Below, in pieces: positions 7,651 to 15,504 of a stretch of 33,781 nt of DNA. Source of the DNA: Iningainema tapete BLCC-T55 (lineage in GTDB: Bacteria > Cyanobacteriota > Cyanobacteriia > Cyanobacteriales > Nostocaceae); assembly GCF_014698965.1 (NCBI RefSeq), contig NZ_JACXAE010000008.1, forward strand, positions 1 through 33,781, read 5' to 3'. Each line of letters starts with the position of its first letter. The stretch's first letter is position 1. Below the pieces are notes generated by a model. It saw only the letters and a program-made list of their open reading frames with translations, did not search any database and was not told the DNA's origin. A program made the translations under genes and the position numbers.

Positions 7651-8834
7651 TGACACAGCATGATCGGTTAACTCTTACGGATGCGATCACAAGTTACAAA
7701 AGTTCTGTTGGTGTTATATACAGAATTTACTGTGAACTAACAGGTGTTTCATATGTTGGTCAAAGTAGAAACATCAGTGCCAACGGTAAAATATTGAAGA
7801 TTAATAGCCACTACAACGCTCTTAAAAAAGGTTGTCATCCTTGTAGTTTACTGCAAAACTCTTGGAACTCTAACGGTGAGAAATCGATTAAATACGAAAT
7901 TTTGGAGGTAATTGCTCCCGTTAGTAAAAAAGGAATAGAGTCAACAGAAAAAATGTATCAGCGAGAAAAATACTGGCAGCAGGTTTTTCAGGAGCAATCA
8001 AACCAAGAAGACACAAACGAAAAGTTCTATGCACTTCGCGCATCGGAGCTTAAATCTCTTCACAATGCTGGCATACTTAATAATTCTTCACTAATCTTTT
8101 TTGCATTGAAGCTGAAAAACCCTTGGTGCGATCGCCCACTAAAAGTCAATCCATTGACATTTTCTCTGGAGTGGGATGTACCAGAAAGTAGTGTTTATGA
8201 GGCAATTGCCAAGTTAAAGGATCAGCAGCTAGTTGAGATTGAAAAAGCTGAATTTATTATCCGGTGGAAATCTCATTCTCAAGAAGGTGAGCTTTCTGAT
8301 AATCCAGAATCATTCCAGGAATCCAGAATGGATTCTGGAAAGTCAGAATCCATTCTGGAAAGTCAGAATGGATTCTGGAAAACCAGAATGGATTCTGGAA
8401 AGTCAGAAAATGAGAACTCAGAAGCCTTATGTAACGGTACTTCTGGATCCCCTCATACTATTTCAGACTATTCAGACTTTATTCAAACTCTCTCAGAAGA
8501 CGAGAGAGAGAGTTTTTTAAAATTTGGGGAAGAAAAATCGGCTAAATTACCATCACCGCCGCAGTTACCTCAAAGGTGGATAGAAAAGCATTACGAGGAA
8601 ATAGCACGGGAGTGGAGTAAATCAAAAGGTAAAATCCTCCCATCTGTACGATCCGCACAGAATGCCAAATGGGAAAACCACCCACAGCGTGAGAAGTGGC
8701 TAGCTGAAATCGAACAAACCAAGAATCCGTTTGAGTTTGCCGGGTCTGACAGAGAGAAACAAGCTTTCATTGACTGGTGTTGGGAGACAAAACAATACAG
8801 CTGGCTTAAAGAGGAGGTAGGAGATGAACTTTGA
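7650..8834 (+). CDS. GIY-YIG plus winged-helix, replication-initiator-like protein with embedded iterons
   Basis: 394 residues. Residues 20-110 carry a GIY-YIG-like domain (GVIYRIY, SYVGQSR, a late Glu in YQREKYW). Residues about 126-207 look like a winged helix of replication/DnaD-type proteins: FYALRASELKSLHNAG, then LTFSLEWDVPESSVYEAIAK and LKDQQLVEIEKAEFIIRW. Residues 218-253 are encoded by tandem 20-bp palindromic repeats and read in changing frame. The C-terminal third has conserved Trp-rich helices (WIEKHYEEIAREWSKSKGK, AFIDWCWETKQYSWLKEE). GGAGG lies about 10 bases upstream, and the gene overlaps the next by 11 bp. I infer a plasmid or phage replication initiator because the repeats inside the gene resemble lambda O. 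A pure GIY-YIG endonuclease is the alternative. Confidence 0.6.
   Translation: MTQHDRLTLTDAITSYKSSVGVIYRIYCELTGVSYVGQSRNISANGKILKINSHYNALKKGCHPCSLLQNSWNSNGEKSIKYEILEVIAPVSKKGIESTEKMYQREKYWQQVFQEQSNQEDTNEKFYALRASELKSLHNAGILNNSSLIFFALKLKNPWCDRPLKVNPLTFSLEWDVPESSVYEAIAKLKDQQLVEIEKAEFIIRWKSHSQEGELSDNPESFQESRMDSGKSESILESQNGFWKTRMDSGKSENENSEALCNGTSGSPHTISDYSDFIQTLSEDERESFLKFGEEKSAKLPSPPQLPQRWIEKHYEEIAREWSKSKGKILPSVRSAQNAKWENHPQREKWLAEIEQTKNPFEFAGSDREKQAFIDWCWETKQYSWLKEEVGDEL
8303..8412. repeat. Tandem 20-bp palindromic iterons inside the initiator-like gene (candidate origin)
   Basis: Four units in exact 20-bp register (cores at 8323-8338, 8343-8358, 8363-8378, 8383-8398) share [CT]CAGAAT-GG/CC-ATTCTGG, a 7-bp-arm palindrome separated by GAAA[AG]. 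A degenerate unit precedes them at 8304 and a half unit follows at 8402. Twenty is not a multiple of three, so each unit is read in a new frame, and all remain open. AT-rich DNA (agttttttaaaatttgg near 8510-8526) lies to the right. Confidence 0.7.
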
Positions 8835-9330
8835 ATTTAAATTTGAGCCGTTAGAACCGCTGCCAATGCGTGCTGAAGATGAGCGAGAAGATAAGGAAAT
8901 TTGGCAGCCTGGGTGGAAATGTTTTTGCTGTCAGGATACGGGCAAGATACAGCCCTTACTTGTTGAACGAGTGATCCCCAACTACAATTACGATCGCGAT
9001 CGCATCCCAGTTTGCCAGCTGTGTAACAAAGGTCGAAATTGGCTGCATTTAAAAGAACTGGGTGTAATCGACACGCGAATTAGCTTTGACACTTGCAGAA
9101 AATTAGATGTTATTTCCCGCGAAGATTGGAAGCTTACCACTCAGAAGTTGTTTGAGATGGCGAAGAAACGTGCAGAAAATGCAACTGCCGAGATAGCTCA
9201 GGCACACAACTTAAGGAAACGCGATCGCATCCAGGAAGAGTTCATCCTCATGCAGAAAAACCACGGGAAAGCTAGGGGTGACTGGAAGGAAATCAAAGAG
9301 GAGGAAATAGAAGGTGAACTGCGCGAGTGA
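8824..9330 (+). CDS. Zinc-ribbon hypothetical protein of the replication operon
   Basis: 168 residues. Paired cysteines WKCFCCQDTGKIQP and VCQLCNKG (residues about 37-72) make a four-Cys zinc ribbon of the DnaJ-like CxxCxxxG type. The rest is basic and helical, with a likely coiled coil from about residue 105. The start has a strong SD (GAGGTAGGAG) lying in the end of the previous gene, and the reading frames overlap by 11 bp, so the two are coupled. Probably a DNA- or protein-binding accessory factor; no enzyme motif is seen. Confidence 0.6.
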   Translation: MNFEFKFEPLEPLPMRAEDEREDKEIWQPGWKCFCCQDTGKIQPLLVERVIPNYNYDRDRIPVCQLCNKGRNWLHLKELGVIDTRISFDTCRKLDVISREDWKLTTQKLFEMAKKRAENATAEIAQAHNLRKRDRIQEEFILMQKNHGKARGDWKEIKEEEIEGELRE

Positions 9331-9449
9331 GTTAGCATCACACGTACCTTCTATAACCGAGCCACAGTGGTTTGTTGTCCATTCCACCAGGGCTTACCTG
9401 GAAAGCGCCCCAAAGTTTCAGTGATGAAGTGGAAACAGAGGAAACTTTT

Positions 9450-10664
9450 ATGCAACAAGCAGAATTACCAGAAAAAGGCACAAAGGTAAGGGTGTTAAAA
9501 GTTCGTACTCGTAATTTATCCCAATGGATAGGTAAGGAAGCCGAAATTACAGGTATAGATGGGGACAATGTGTATGTAGATGCAGGTTCGGGGGAAGTTA
9601 AAAAGCACCTCACTTTGAAACCTGGGTGGTTTGAGGTATTACCTTCTGCGTCCACACAAGATGAACCTGTAACTGTGCGATCCAAACAGCAGTCAAATTG
9701 TGGAACGTGTAACGTGTCAATTGAGGAAACATTGAAAACTAGTGGGGCAGGAGGCGATCGCCAACACGAGCAAACTGAGGATGTGCGATCCATCAACTGG
9801 GTGAACCCATCGGACTCCAGAACGGCGGTACAGATATTAGGAATCAGCAACGAGCTTACGCAGACGCACTTGACTTCAGAATCGCCGCAGTTGCCCTCAG
9901 TTACATCCTCGGAATCGAGCAAGCCAGAAGAGAGCTTGAATCAGCAGCAATCTCATTCTAATGAGAGATTGACAATTACTGGCTTAAGTATGGTAATCAA
10001 GGGTGTTCACTGGGTTGAGCCACAACTAATTACCCTTGATGCTGGCACTCAATGTAGATTGCAAACTGACTCTAGCAGAGTGGTGCATTACTCTCAATTA
10101 ATGGTAGGTGATCTTTGGGATTGGGAATTAGAAGATGCAAAAATTAACTTGATTTGGGATGTTGAAAACCAACAGTTGTTACCATCTGATGGACATCATC
10201 GAACTGAAGCAGCAATTTTAGCTAAGAAACTTGTACTTGCACATATTCAAGAAGGTGACTTAGATCGAGCGATCGCTCTTTCTTGTGGTAGCAACACTCG
10301 TGTAGGATTACCTAAGACCAAGGATGATAACCGCAAGACTGTAATGATGATGCAGGAGTTGATTGACAAGCATGGAGAGCAGTGGATACTGGAAATTATT
10401 AACTCTAAGCTACCTGAAGATAAAAAATTTGATAAGTTATCCCTAAGAGCTAAGGAAGTTTACACGGGCATTCCATTCTCTACTATCCGGGATATGGAAA
10501 AGAAAATTAAGAAGGAGAAAGAGGGTGATAATTCCAATAGCAGAATTGTCTTTACTCCTAATGAGGATGAAGCAAAGATAATCGAAACTATTATGGACGT
10601 TGAAGGTTTTTCAAAAGCTTCAGAGGTCTTCAGGTGGCTACTTCAAAATTACCAGGAATCTTGA
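9450..10664 (+). CDS. ParB/Srx-like nuclease-domain protein
   Basis: 404 residues from the ATG at 9450 (GAGG 8 bases upstream); an ATG at 9372 is in frame but lacks a site. Residues 1-65 form a small beta-rich, KOW/SH3-like region (GTKVRVLKVRTRNLSQWIGK). A low-complexity Ser/Gln/Glu linker runs to about 170. Then comes the ParB-like domain: LLPSDGHHRTEAAIL (about 243-257) and GLPKTKDDNRKTVMMM (286-301), both typical of phage and plasmid ParB-like proteins. The last 40 residues (DEAKIIETIMDVEGFSKASE) look RHH-like. No parA is in the window, so a role in partition is not shown; regulation or nicking is equally possible. Confidence 0.7.
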   Translation: MQQAELPEKGTKVRVLKVRTRNLSQWIGKEAEITGIDGDNVYVDAGSGEVKKHLTLKPGWFEVLPSASTQDEPVTVRSKQQSNCGTCNVSIEETLKTSGAGGDRQHEQTEDVRSINWVNPSDSRTAVQILGISNELTQTHLTSESPQLPSVTSSESSKPEESLNQQQSHSNERLTITGLSMVIKGVHWVEPQLITLDAGTQCRLQTDSSRVVHYSQLMVGDLWDWELEDAKINLIWDVENQQLLPSDGHHRTEAAILAKKLVLAHIQEGDLDRAIALSCGSNTRVGLPKTKDDNRKTVMMMQELIDKHGEQWILEIINSKLPEDKKFDKLSLRAKEVYTGIPFSTIRDMEKKIKKEKEGDNSNSRIVFTPNEDEAKIIETIMDVEGFSKASEVFRWLLQNYQES

Positions 10665-10673
10665 TTGTGTGGC

Positions 10674-10688
10674 TGTGCGGATCGCACA
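10674..10688. repeat. Palindromic 15-mer TGTGCGGATCGCACA
   Basis: Exact reverse complement of the 15-mer at 819-833. Related copies are at 8645, 9674, 9782, 11159 and 19782. See findings. Confidence 0.5.
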
Positions 10689-10883
10689 GCTTACTAATTT
10701 AGAGTTGAGTAGGTGCGGAGTGCGATCATCTCTTGAGTGACATAAACAATAAACCGCCTTGAGTTTCGTTCTGCCCCAAAGCGGTCTGAATAGTATATTT
10801 GCTTCTTCTATAGTATGGATCTGAGGACACTCACTTAATCAATTTGTTTGGTGACCTAATAATTATTGTGCGCGATTCCAAAC

Positions 10884-11147
10884 TCAGTAATCAGTGGCAA
10901 ACTCTACATGGAAGGTAGGGATTTCCTGAAATTTTGTTGAGCATGGGGCGCGCTTTCCTTGTAAAGAAATGTAAATAGTTGTGCCAGTTGTAACCCGTGT
11001 GCTACAGACAGAAAGTTTAGCATCTCGTTGTAACTGTAGTACAATTTTACCCCGCTGGTAGAAGGACCAGGTGTGACAGTTGAGATGGTGCGATTGGGCT
11101 GTTTTCTCACTGCGCGTTTGTGCGCGATCAAAACGATCAGTACTCAT
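10884..11147 (-). CDS. Small hypothetical protein, doubtful
   Basis: 87 residues, basic, with CHTWSFYQRGKIVLQLQRDA in the middle. There is no recognised motif and no clear ribosome-binding site. An ORF in a second frame covers nearly the same stretch, so coding is uncertain. I favour this frame because its ATG (11145-11147) follows a plausible leader and the residue composition is protein-like. Confidence 0.35.
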   Translation of the reverse strand: MSTDRFDRAQTRSEKTAQSHHLNCHTWSFYQRGKIVLQLQRDAKLSVCSTRVTTGTTIYISLQGKRAPCSTKFQEIPTFHVEFATDY

Positions 11148-11226
11148 ACAATAGTAACTGTACGATCCACACGTTTAGCATTAAACTGTTCAATTTGCAG
11201 TGGCGTTCTGAATAAGCGCTAACATA

Positions 11227-11400
11227 TTAGAGGTTGAGCCGATCTTCGAGCAAAAACGGAAATAGAGGCTAAAAACGCTTGATTTTTCGTTACCTAGAAG
11301 ATGTTGCGTACAGCAAAGTAACAAATTCTCAAAGCTTAGCATGATAATAGTTTTAGCCTTAATTTCTGCGTTATATAGGTATCTTTGCTCAACCTCATTA
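11227..11400. repeat. MITE-like element with about 50-bp imperfect terminal inverted repeats
   Basis: GAGGTTGAGC (11230-11239) is matched by GCTCAACCTC (11387-11396), and inside these AGGCTAAAA (11266-11274) by TTTTAGCCT (11351-11359), with further similarity between (AACGGAAAT against ATTTCTGCGTT). The centre is non-coding. TTA flanks both outer ends. The form is that of a miniature inverted-repeat element. Confidence 0.55.
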
Positions 11401-11456
11401 GGCGATAAGTTTGTTGGCTAAGAATGTTTAATTCTAGATTTAGAACTACCTAAATT

Positions 11457-12200
11457 TTATTTTTGAAACCAAGACCAATAAACGTAAACCCCTCCTACAT
11501 CGTCTCGATTTAATGGTCCTATTTTTTTACAATTAAAAGTAAATTTAGTAAGTGTTAAAAACTCCTCATACTGCTTACAGGAAATCTTGAAGTCACCATT
11601 TTGTTCCAATCCAGACTTCAATGCATCTTGTTCTAGGTTTGCCAACTTTTCTTCTCCTTGTTGAAGAGCGATATCAATAATGTGATAGTGGTAAGCTTGT
11701 AATGCTGCTTCCCAAGCATCATAGTTATTTGGATCGTGAGCTGGTAGAAACTCATCGCCTACTATAAATAAACCATTAGGCTGCAAATTTCGTCGAACAT
11801 TTTGCAAATACGTTTGTTTGTCTTTAGTCCTAATATGATGATCGGCAAATGAGGAAACAATGTAGTCAAATTCTGCTTCCTGATAGTGATAGGTGCAACT
11901 GTCACTATTAACTAATTCCACTGAGGGATATTTTTGCATATTGTCTTTTAGTATCTGGAAGCATTGCACATCAATTTCAACTGCAACAACTTGAACGTTA
12001 GGAATTTTCGCAAGTCTTTTGGTAAATATTCCTGTTCCTGCTCCCAATTCCAGTACTCGACAAGGTTTTGCATCGTCTCCTCGGTGCTTGGACAAGATAC
12101 TGCTCATTTCAGCCATCATATCAACATAATAAGCGTGCTTTTCTTCGTGTTGGTCGTACTCTTCGACATCAATATAGTTAGACATTTCTGTAGCCTTCAT
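11457..12200 (-). CDS. Class I SAM-dependent methyltransferase
   Basis: 247 residues from the ATG at 12200, chosen for its strong SD (GAGAGGAG, 4 bases before); an upstream ATG at 12233 lacks one. Motif I is VLELGAGTG (49-57), an acidic loop follows beta2 (VVAVEID, Glu75/Asp77), then SDSCTYHYQEAEFDYIVSSF and the post-motif NGLFIVGDE. This is a Rossmann methyltransferase of the small-molecule type (Methyltransf_11/25-like); no DNA methyltransferase motif such as NPPY is present. It begins 76 bp after the stop of the HTH/TIR-like gene on the same strand, so it is probably in one operon. The substrate is unknown. Confidence 0.8.
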   Translation of the reverse strand: MKATEMSNYIDVEEYDQHEEKHAYYVDMMAEMSSILSKHRGDDAKPCRVLELGAGTGIFTKRLAKIPNVQVVAVEIDVQCFQILKDNMQKYPSVELVNSDSCTYHYQEAEFDYIVSSFADHHIRTKDKQTYLQNVRRNLQPNGLFIVGDEFLPAHDPNNYDAWEAALQAYHYHIIDIALQQGEEKLANLEQDALKSGLEQNGDFKISCKQYEEFLTLTKFTFNCKKIGPLNRDDVGGVYVYWSWFQK

Positions 12201-12276
12201 TACACTCCTCTCACGGAAAAATTGGTGGTTCATACAAAAACGAAGCTAAGTATGTTGGAAATTATATACTTATTGT

Positions 12277-13737
12277 CTACGTAAAAAGTTGTTTACGTAA
12301 ATTTGTGCGAATTTCTTCTTGAATTTGGTTGAGAGTACGTAATGCTTCAAAGTTGCTAATTTTAATTTGTTGAGCGCGAAGAATGATTTCTCTAAGTTTT
12401 TTTTCTATCGGAATCGTATCTTTGCTGTTGATAATTTCTTTTATCTTGTCCTTATGAACTTTCACTTCTGTAGTGTCAGCACCAAATCGAATAATTTTTG
12501 CCTGACTTTTGGCATCTGGCTCAATGTATTCTGCCAGCACTTCGCTATTAGATACTTCAATCACTGAAAAGTCCTTCACAAATCTATCATAATTACTAGC
12601 AAGCACTTTGTAGCTCATAGCGAATACGTTATATTTGCTAGCGTGTTCTAGAAGCATTTCAAAGTTGCGATCAAAGTCCTCCGGTCTTGTAAATACAAAC
12701 ACTCTTGTGCTTTCAGGGTCTGCTGTATCCAAAATTTCTCTACCAACGGCCTCAGGCCAAAATTGTTCTTGATGATCTACAAGAGCTAGCGCTGTCACGC
12801 GAGCTTTCCACTCTCGTTGCATTTGGATAAGGCGCTGTGGGTAAAGAACGGCGGGAATACGGTAATCTGAATTCACCCCTAAAAGCTGATGGCGAATTTC
12901 TGTAACAGAGTTCAGAATAATGAGTTCAAAACAGACGTTCTCGCGAACGTACTGGTTGGCTTTCAGGCAGTTCTCTGTTTCTTTTATCGAATCAAGCGCC
13001 CTGCTAATGCCATCGTCATTAGATGATATCGGCTCCTTCGGAACGCATGCTAGTTCTTTTTGCCATTGGGTAAATTTGAATTCTACCCACTCCTTAGCTT
13101 TTTGTTGCTCACTGTTAGTGATTTCCTGAAGCAGCTTTTCTAACTCCTGCTGAGAAGTACCATCAATTGAAGACGATTGTGCTAAAACACCTCTGAGCTT
13201 TTCACCTAAGCGCACTACCCTATTGTTTAACCTTCCTGCGAGAAAACCAGCTGCAAAGTTCACCCAGGGATTTTCTGACATACTCGAAGTCAGGCATCCT
13301 ATCGTAAAATCCGCCTTTTTTAAGCTCTGTTCTACTTCCTGCTGCCAAGCTTTGCCTGCTACTGGGTCAAGGGTACACACTCTAGTTTCTAATTGTGGAT
13401 ATGAAAGGATAGTGTTTTTGAGACCATCGGCAAGTTGCTTACCATCGTTACCAGACCACCAAATCAAAACTCTTTGGATGGTTTGAGTTTGATACTGGGA
13501 CGAAATTATCTGCTGTAACTTTGCTAATTTCCCAGGGCCGCGTCCTGGAACACCAAGTTTATCGTAAGCCTCTCCCAATCGCTTGCGGACGGCATTGGCA
13601 GAAATTTTTAGTTCCTTAGCTATTGCTTCTATAGATTTTTCTTCCAAAGCGCGAAACACAACCTCTGCTTCAGCCTCAGATAAATTACGTGCTTGGAATA
13701 AACCCTTGAGAAACTCCTTTGTCACCATATTTTGCAT
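12277..13737 (-). CDS. HTH plus TIR-like domain protein with unknown C-terminal domain
   Basis: 486 residues. Residues 18-75 are a LuxR/sigma-70-region-4-like HTH (LSEAEAEVVFRALEEKSIEA, ISANAVRKRLGEAYDKLGVP), as found at the front of many cyanobacterial NB-ARC and WD40 signalling proteins. Residues 87-185 look TIR-like: RVLIWWSGNDGKQLADGL, KADFTIGCLTSSMSENPW and VNFAAGFLAGR. Where TIR relatives carry the catalytic Glu (consensus nFEaG), this protein has Ala162, so NADase activity is doubtful. Residues about 260-486 are an unrecognised alpha/beta domain with helical ends. AAAGGG lies 3 bases before the ATG used here; ATG at 13728 is possible. Confidence 0.6.
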   Translation of the reverse strand: MQNMVTKEFLKGLFQARNLSEAEAEVVFRALEEKSIEAIAKELKISANAVRKRLGEAYDKLGVPGRGPGKLAKLQQIISSQYQTQTIQRVLIWWSGNDGKQLADGLKNTILSYPQLETRVCTLDPVAGKAWQQEVEQSLKKADFTIGCLTSSMSENPWVNFAAGFLAGRLNNRVVRLGEKLRGVLAQSSSIDGTSQQELEKLLQEITNSEQQKAKEWVEFKFTQWQKELACVPKEPISSNDDGISRALDSIKETENCLKANQYVRENVCFELIILNSVTEIRHQLLGVNSDYRIPAVLYPQRLIQMQREWKARVTALALVDHQEQFWPEAVGREILDTADPESTRVFVFTRPEDFDRNFEMLLEHASKYNVFAMSYKVLASNYDRFVKDFSVIEVSNSEVLAEYIEPDAKSQAKIIRFGADTTEVKVHKDKIKEIINSKDTIPIEKKLREIILRAQQIKISNFEALRTLNQIQEEIRTNLRKQLFT

Positions 13738-13772
13738 GAACCCTTTGTAAATGCCTCACTTTATTATGCAGC

Positions 13773-13802
13773 TTGACATTTTAAGTTGCACTATAATAAG
13801 AT
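13773..13802 (+). promoter_or_regulatory. Sigma-70-type promoter candidate
   Basis: TTGACA (13773-13778) and TAAGAT (13797-13802) with an 18-bp spacer; a TATAAT at 13792 is too close to serve with the same -35. It points right, away from the HTH/TIR-like gene. The first ORF downstream is about 470 bp away, so it may drive a non-coding transcript. Confidence 0.4.
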
Positions 13803-13954
13803 AAATTTAAGTTTAAGATGCCGCATTTATAATAAAGCCGCACATTGAACTGACATTAACTTTGCAGCTATGTAACTACACTGCTGCTGAACCAGTGAGA
13901 AATTCTCAGGGCGGAACCTCTAATTAAGAATGGGATTTACGCACTAAAGACGAA

Positions 13955-14034
13955 ATTCTGTCATTCTGAGCGTAGCGATAGCGAAGAAATTCCTTGATGC
14001 TTTGTTACACTACGTTTCGCTCACAATGACATAA
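13955..14034. repeat. Interspersed MITE-like inverted repeat
   Basis: TGTCATTCTGAGCGTAGCG near 13958 is mirrored by CGTTTCGCTCACAATGACA near 14013-14031, 16 of 19 positions pairing. The sequence type (gtcattctgagcgtagcga, then agcgaagaaattcc) is a familiar dispersed repeat in cyanobacterial intergenic DNA. No ORF lies inside. Confidence 0.5.
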
Positions 14035-14265
14035 AAGCCTTACGTAAGTCCTGAAGAAGTTATCGCAGACTCGGAATTGTTCACAGATGACTTTCAATAT
14101 TTGATACGGAGTCTCTCGTATGGCTTGTCCTTTCAAGTGCAATTGCTACAATTCACAACATTGCTGCACCAATGCTTCATAATTTGTTGGCAATTTTTGC
14201 AATTAGAAACTTTTGTGCTATTGGTTACAGGCAATCATTTTTTAATCAATTGAGAGGATTGTATA

Positions 14266-14481
14266 ATGCAGCAAAATTATAGTATCGAAGCAATGCAAGA
14301 GTGTATTCAATCGAAACTTTACATGATTTTAAGTGAGTCAGGTTTCGGTAAAATTGAAATTAATGTTGAGCAAATACGAGTAGATAAAGTAGCGATAACT
14401 ATTCAATCAGGAGTTTCCTTGCGCTTTATCTTCACGAAAGATGATATCCAAAGTTGGTTACATTTGAAGCAACTTGAATAA
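14266..14481 (+). CDS. Small hypothetical protein
   Basis: 71 residues, with a good SD (GAGAGG about 8 bases before the ATG). It has an alternating helix/strand pattern (SIEAMQECIQSKLYMILSES, then VEQIRVDKVAITIQSGVSLR). No cysteines apart from one and no membrane segment, so probably a small cytosolic protein. A terminator-like hairpin follows at 14607. Unrecognised. Confidence 0.55.
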   Translation: MQQNYSIEAMQECIQSKLYMILSESGFGKIEINVEQIRVDKVAITIQSGVSLRFIFTKDDIQSWLHLKQLE

Positions 14482-14822
14482 ACATATCGCAGTTTTATAC
14501 TGTACTTCAGTGGCTCTGCATTGTTGAGATTACTAGCATCTTGAAGTATTCAAAAGTTAAATATGTATACATTAATTACCTGGTTTTTGATGAGTGTGAT
14601 TCTCATAAACCGGAGAGGTGGTAGTTCCACTCCTCCGGTTTTATAGTTTTTAAAGGTAATTCGACATTCTTTGTAAAATCCCCTGCTCCGGATGATTTTT
14701 AGCCTGCGTTTTACACTTGTTTGTAGTGAAACACCATATGTATTCATGGGGATACTTCAGCGCCGACGCCGTTAGCATAGCTGCCTTTCTTAACCAAATT
14801 TGTACGTTTTGATTGTAAGCCA
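14482..14822. other. Non-coding gap with a terminator
   Basis: Holds the hairpin listed separately at 14607-14643 and a GC-rich interspersed-repeat fragment (gccgacgccgttagcatagc) near 14762. The short minus-strand ORF here lies across the hairpin and is not gene-like. Confidence 0.35.
14607..14643 (+). terminator. Strong rho-independent terminator, possibly bidirectional
   Basis: AAACCGGAG (14607-14615) pairs with CTCCGGTTT (14633-14641) around a further GGTG/CACT pair, and is followed by TTAT. The stem of 9 GC-rich pairs probably ends the transcript of the 14266 gene. Confidence 0.7.
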
Positions 14823-15047
14823 ATGATAAATAATAAAAATACTTTTCTCTATCCTCCCAGGAAACGCCTTTCCCAAGGAAAGTATGCTTACCTATTGCTC
14901 ATCGCATCTTTGATAGTACCCCCCGTCATTGGGGTTATTCTATCCCCAAACTGCAATTCAATGTCTGTGCATCTCAAGTCTTTTGGCTTTGAGTACCAGT
15001 ATCAGAAGGGCACTTGCTGTATCCCGCTTGGGCAGCAGCATTCATGA
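14823..15047 (+). CDS. Small single-pass membrane protein, paralogue of the 15505-15711 gene
   Basis: 74 residues: a basic N-terminus, a transmembrane helix (AYLLLIASLIVPPVIGVILS), then a short extracytoplasmic segment SVHLKSFGFEYQYQKGTC. The same plan and residues recur in the divergently placed gene at 15505 (LLLIASLVIAPTVAAVLSPS, LYLKAWGIEYQFQKGD). The start lacks a clear SD. It lies 45 bp before the TRADD-associated membrane protein gene and probably shares its transcript. Function unknown. Confidence 0.6.
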   Translation: MINNKNTFLYPPRKRLSQGKYAYLLLIASLIVPPVIGVILSPNCNSMSVHLKSFGFEYQYQKGTCCIPLGQQHS

Positions 15048-15091
15048 CAATCCTTAATATATGAAGCTCGTGTTAAATCTTGAGGTAAGCA

Positions 15092-15334
15092 ATGAGTATC
15101 GCTGATGAACGCCTGCGCCAAGCACGTCATAGTTTCAACCTGGCACTTGTCGCCACTGCTGTTTCTACCTTCATTAGCTTAATCGGCGCAGGACTACTGC
15201 TGACGGGAAGAGCAAGTGTTGGTGCAGATATTGCCACTGGTGGAATGGTTGCAACCGTGCAATGCATTCGACATGTCAAAGACAGCAATGACAAGCTTGA
15301 TAAGATTTTAGCCGAACTGAAGGATGAAGATTAA
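15092..15334 (+). CDS. Cyanobacterial TRADD-N-associated two-transmembrane protein
   Basis: 80 residues. Matches in outline the family described as cyanobacterial TRADD-N-associated membrane domain: DERLRQARHSFNLALVATAV, then STFISLIGAGLLLTGRASVG, and the C-terminal KDSNDKLDKILAELKDED. Two hydrophobic helices are joined by a glycine-rich turn. These domains have been linked by comparative genomics to bacterial conflict and programmed-death signalling, which is family knowledge and not shown here. GAGGT lies 6 bases before the ATG. It sits between two paralogous membrane peptides. Confidence 0.7.
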   Translation: MSIADERLRQARHSFNLALVATAVSTFISLIGAGLLLTGRASVGADIATGGMVATVQCIRHVKDSNDKLDKILAELKDED

Positions 15335-15504
15335 GGTTGGAGGAGCGATCGCTCTCCATCTCTGTATAATTGGTACGTAGACGCTTTGCGGCGTATGCCT
15401 TAGGCATCGCTCTCCCTCCTTGAGCGAATCATATAAGACTCATGTGGGCAACCCCACCTTAAATTAAAACTCGTGCGGTAAGCACAACTACGAAGGACAG
15501 CGTC
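15335..15504. repeat. Interspersed GC-rich repeat between convergent small genes
   Basis: Carries a HIP1 site (15343) and a patch (gtagacgctttgcggcgtat, gccttaggcatcgctctccc) of the Nostocales short interspersed type. A related patch occurs near 2850-2900. Confidence 0.4.

Noticed and set aside
8303-8412. CRISPR or protein-level tandem repeat
   Set aside because: No spacers; the 20-bp unit shifts reading frame every time, so the repeat is not kept for the peptide.
9338-9922. 194-residue ORF on the minus strand
   Set aside because: Lies opposite the ParB-like gene, Cys/Ser-rich without motifs; a shadow.
9450-10664. Complete ParABS partition system
   Set aside because: No ParA ATPase gene is in the window and no parS-like site was identified, so only a ParB-like domain is claimed.
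14550-14747. 65-residue minus-strand ORF
   Set aside because: Runs through the strong terminator hairpin at 14607-14643.
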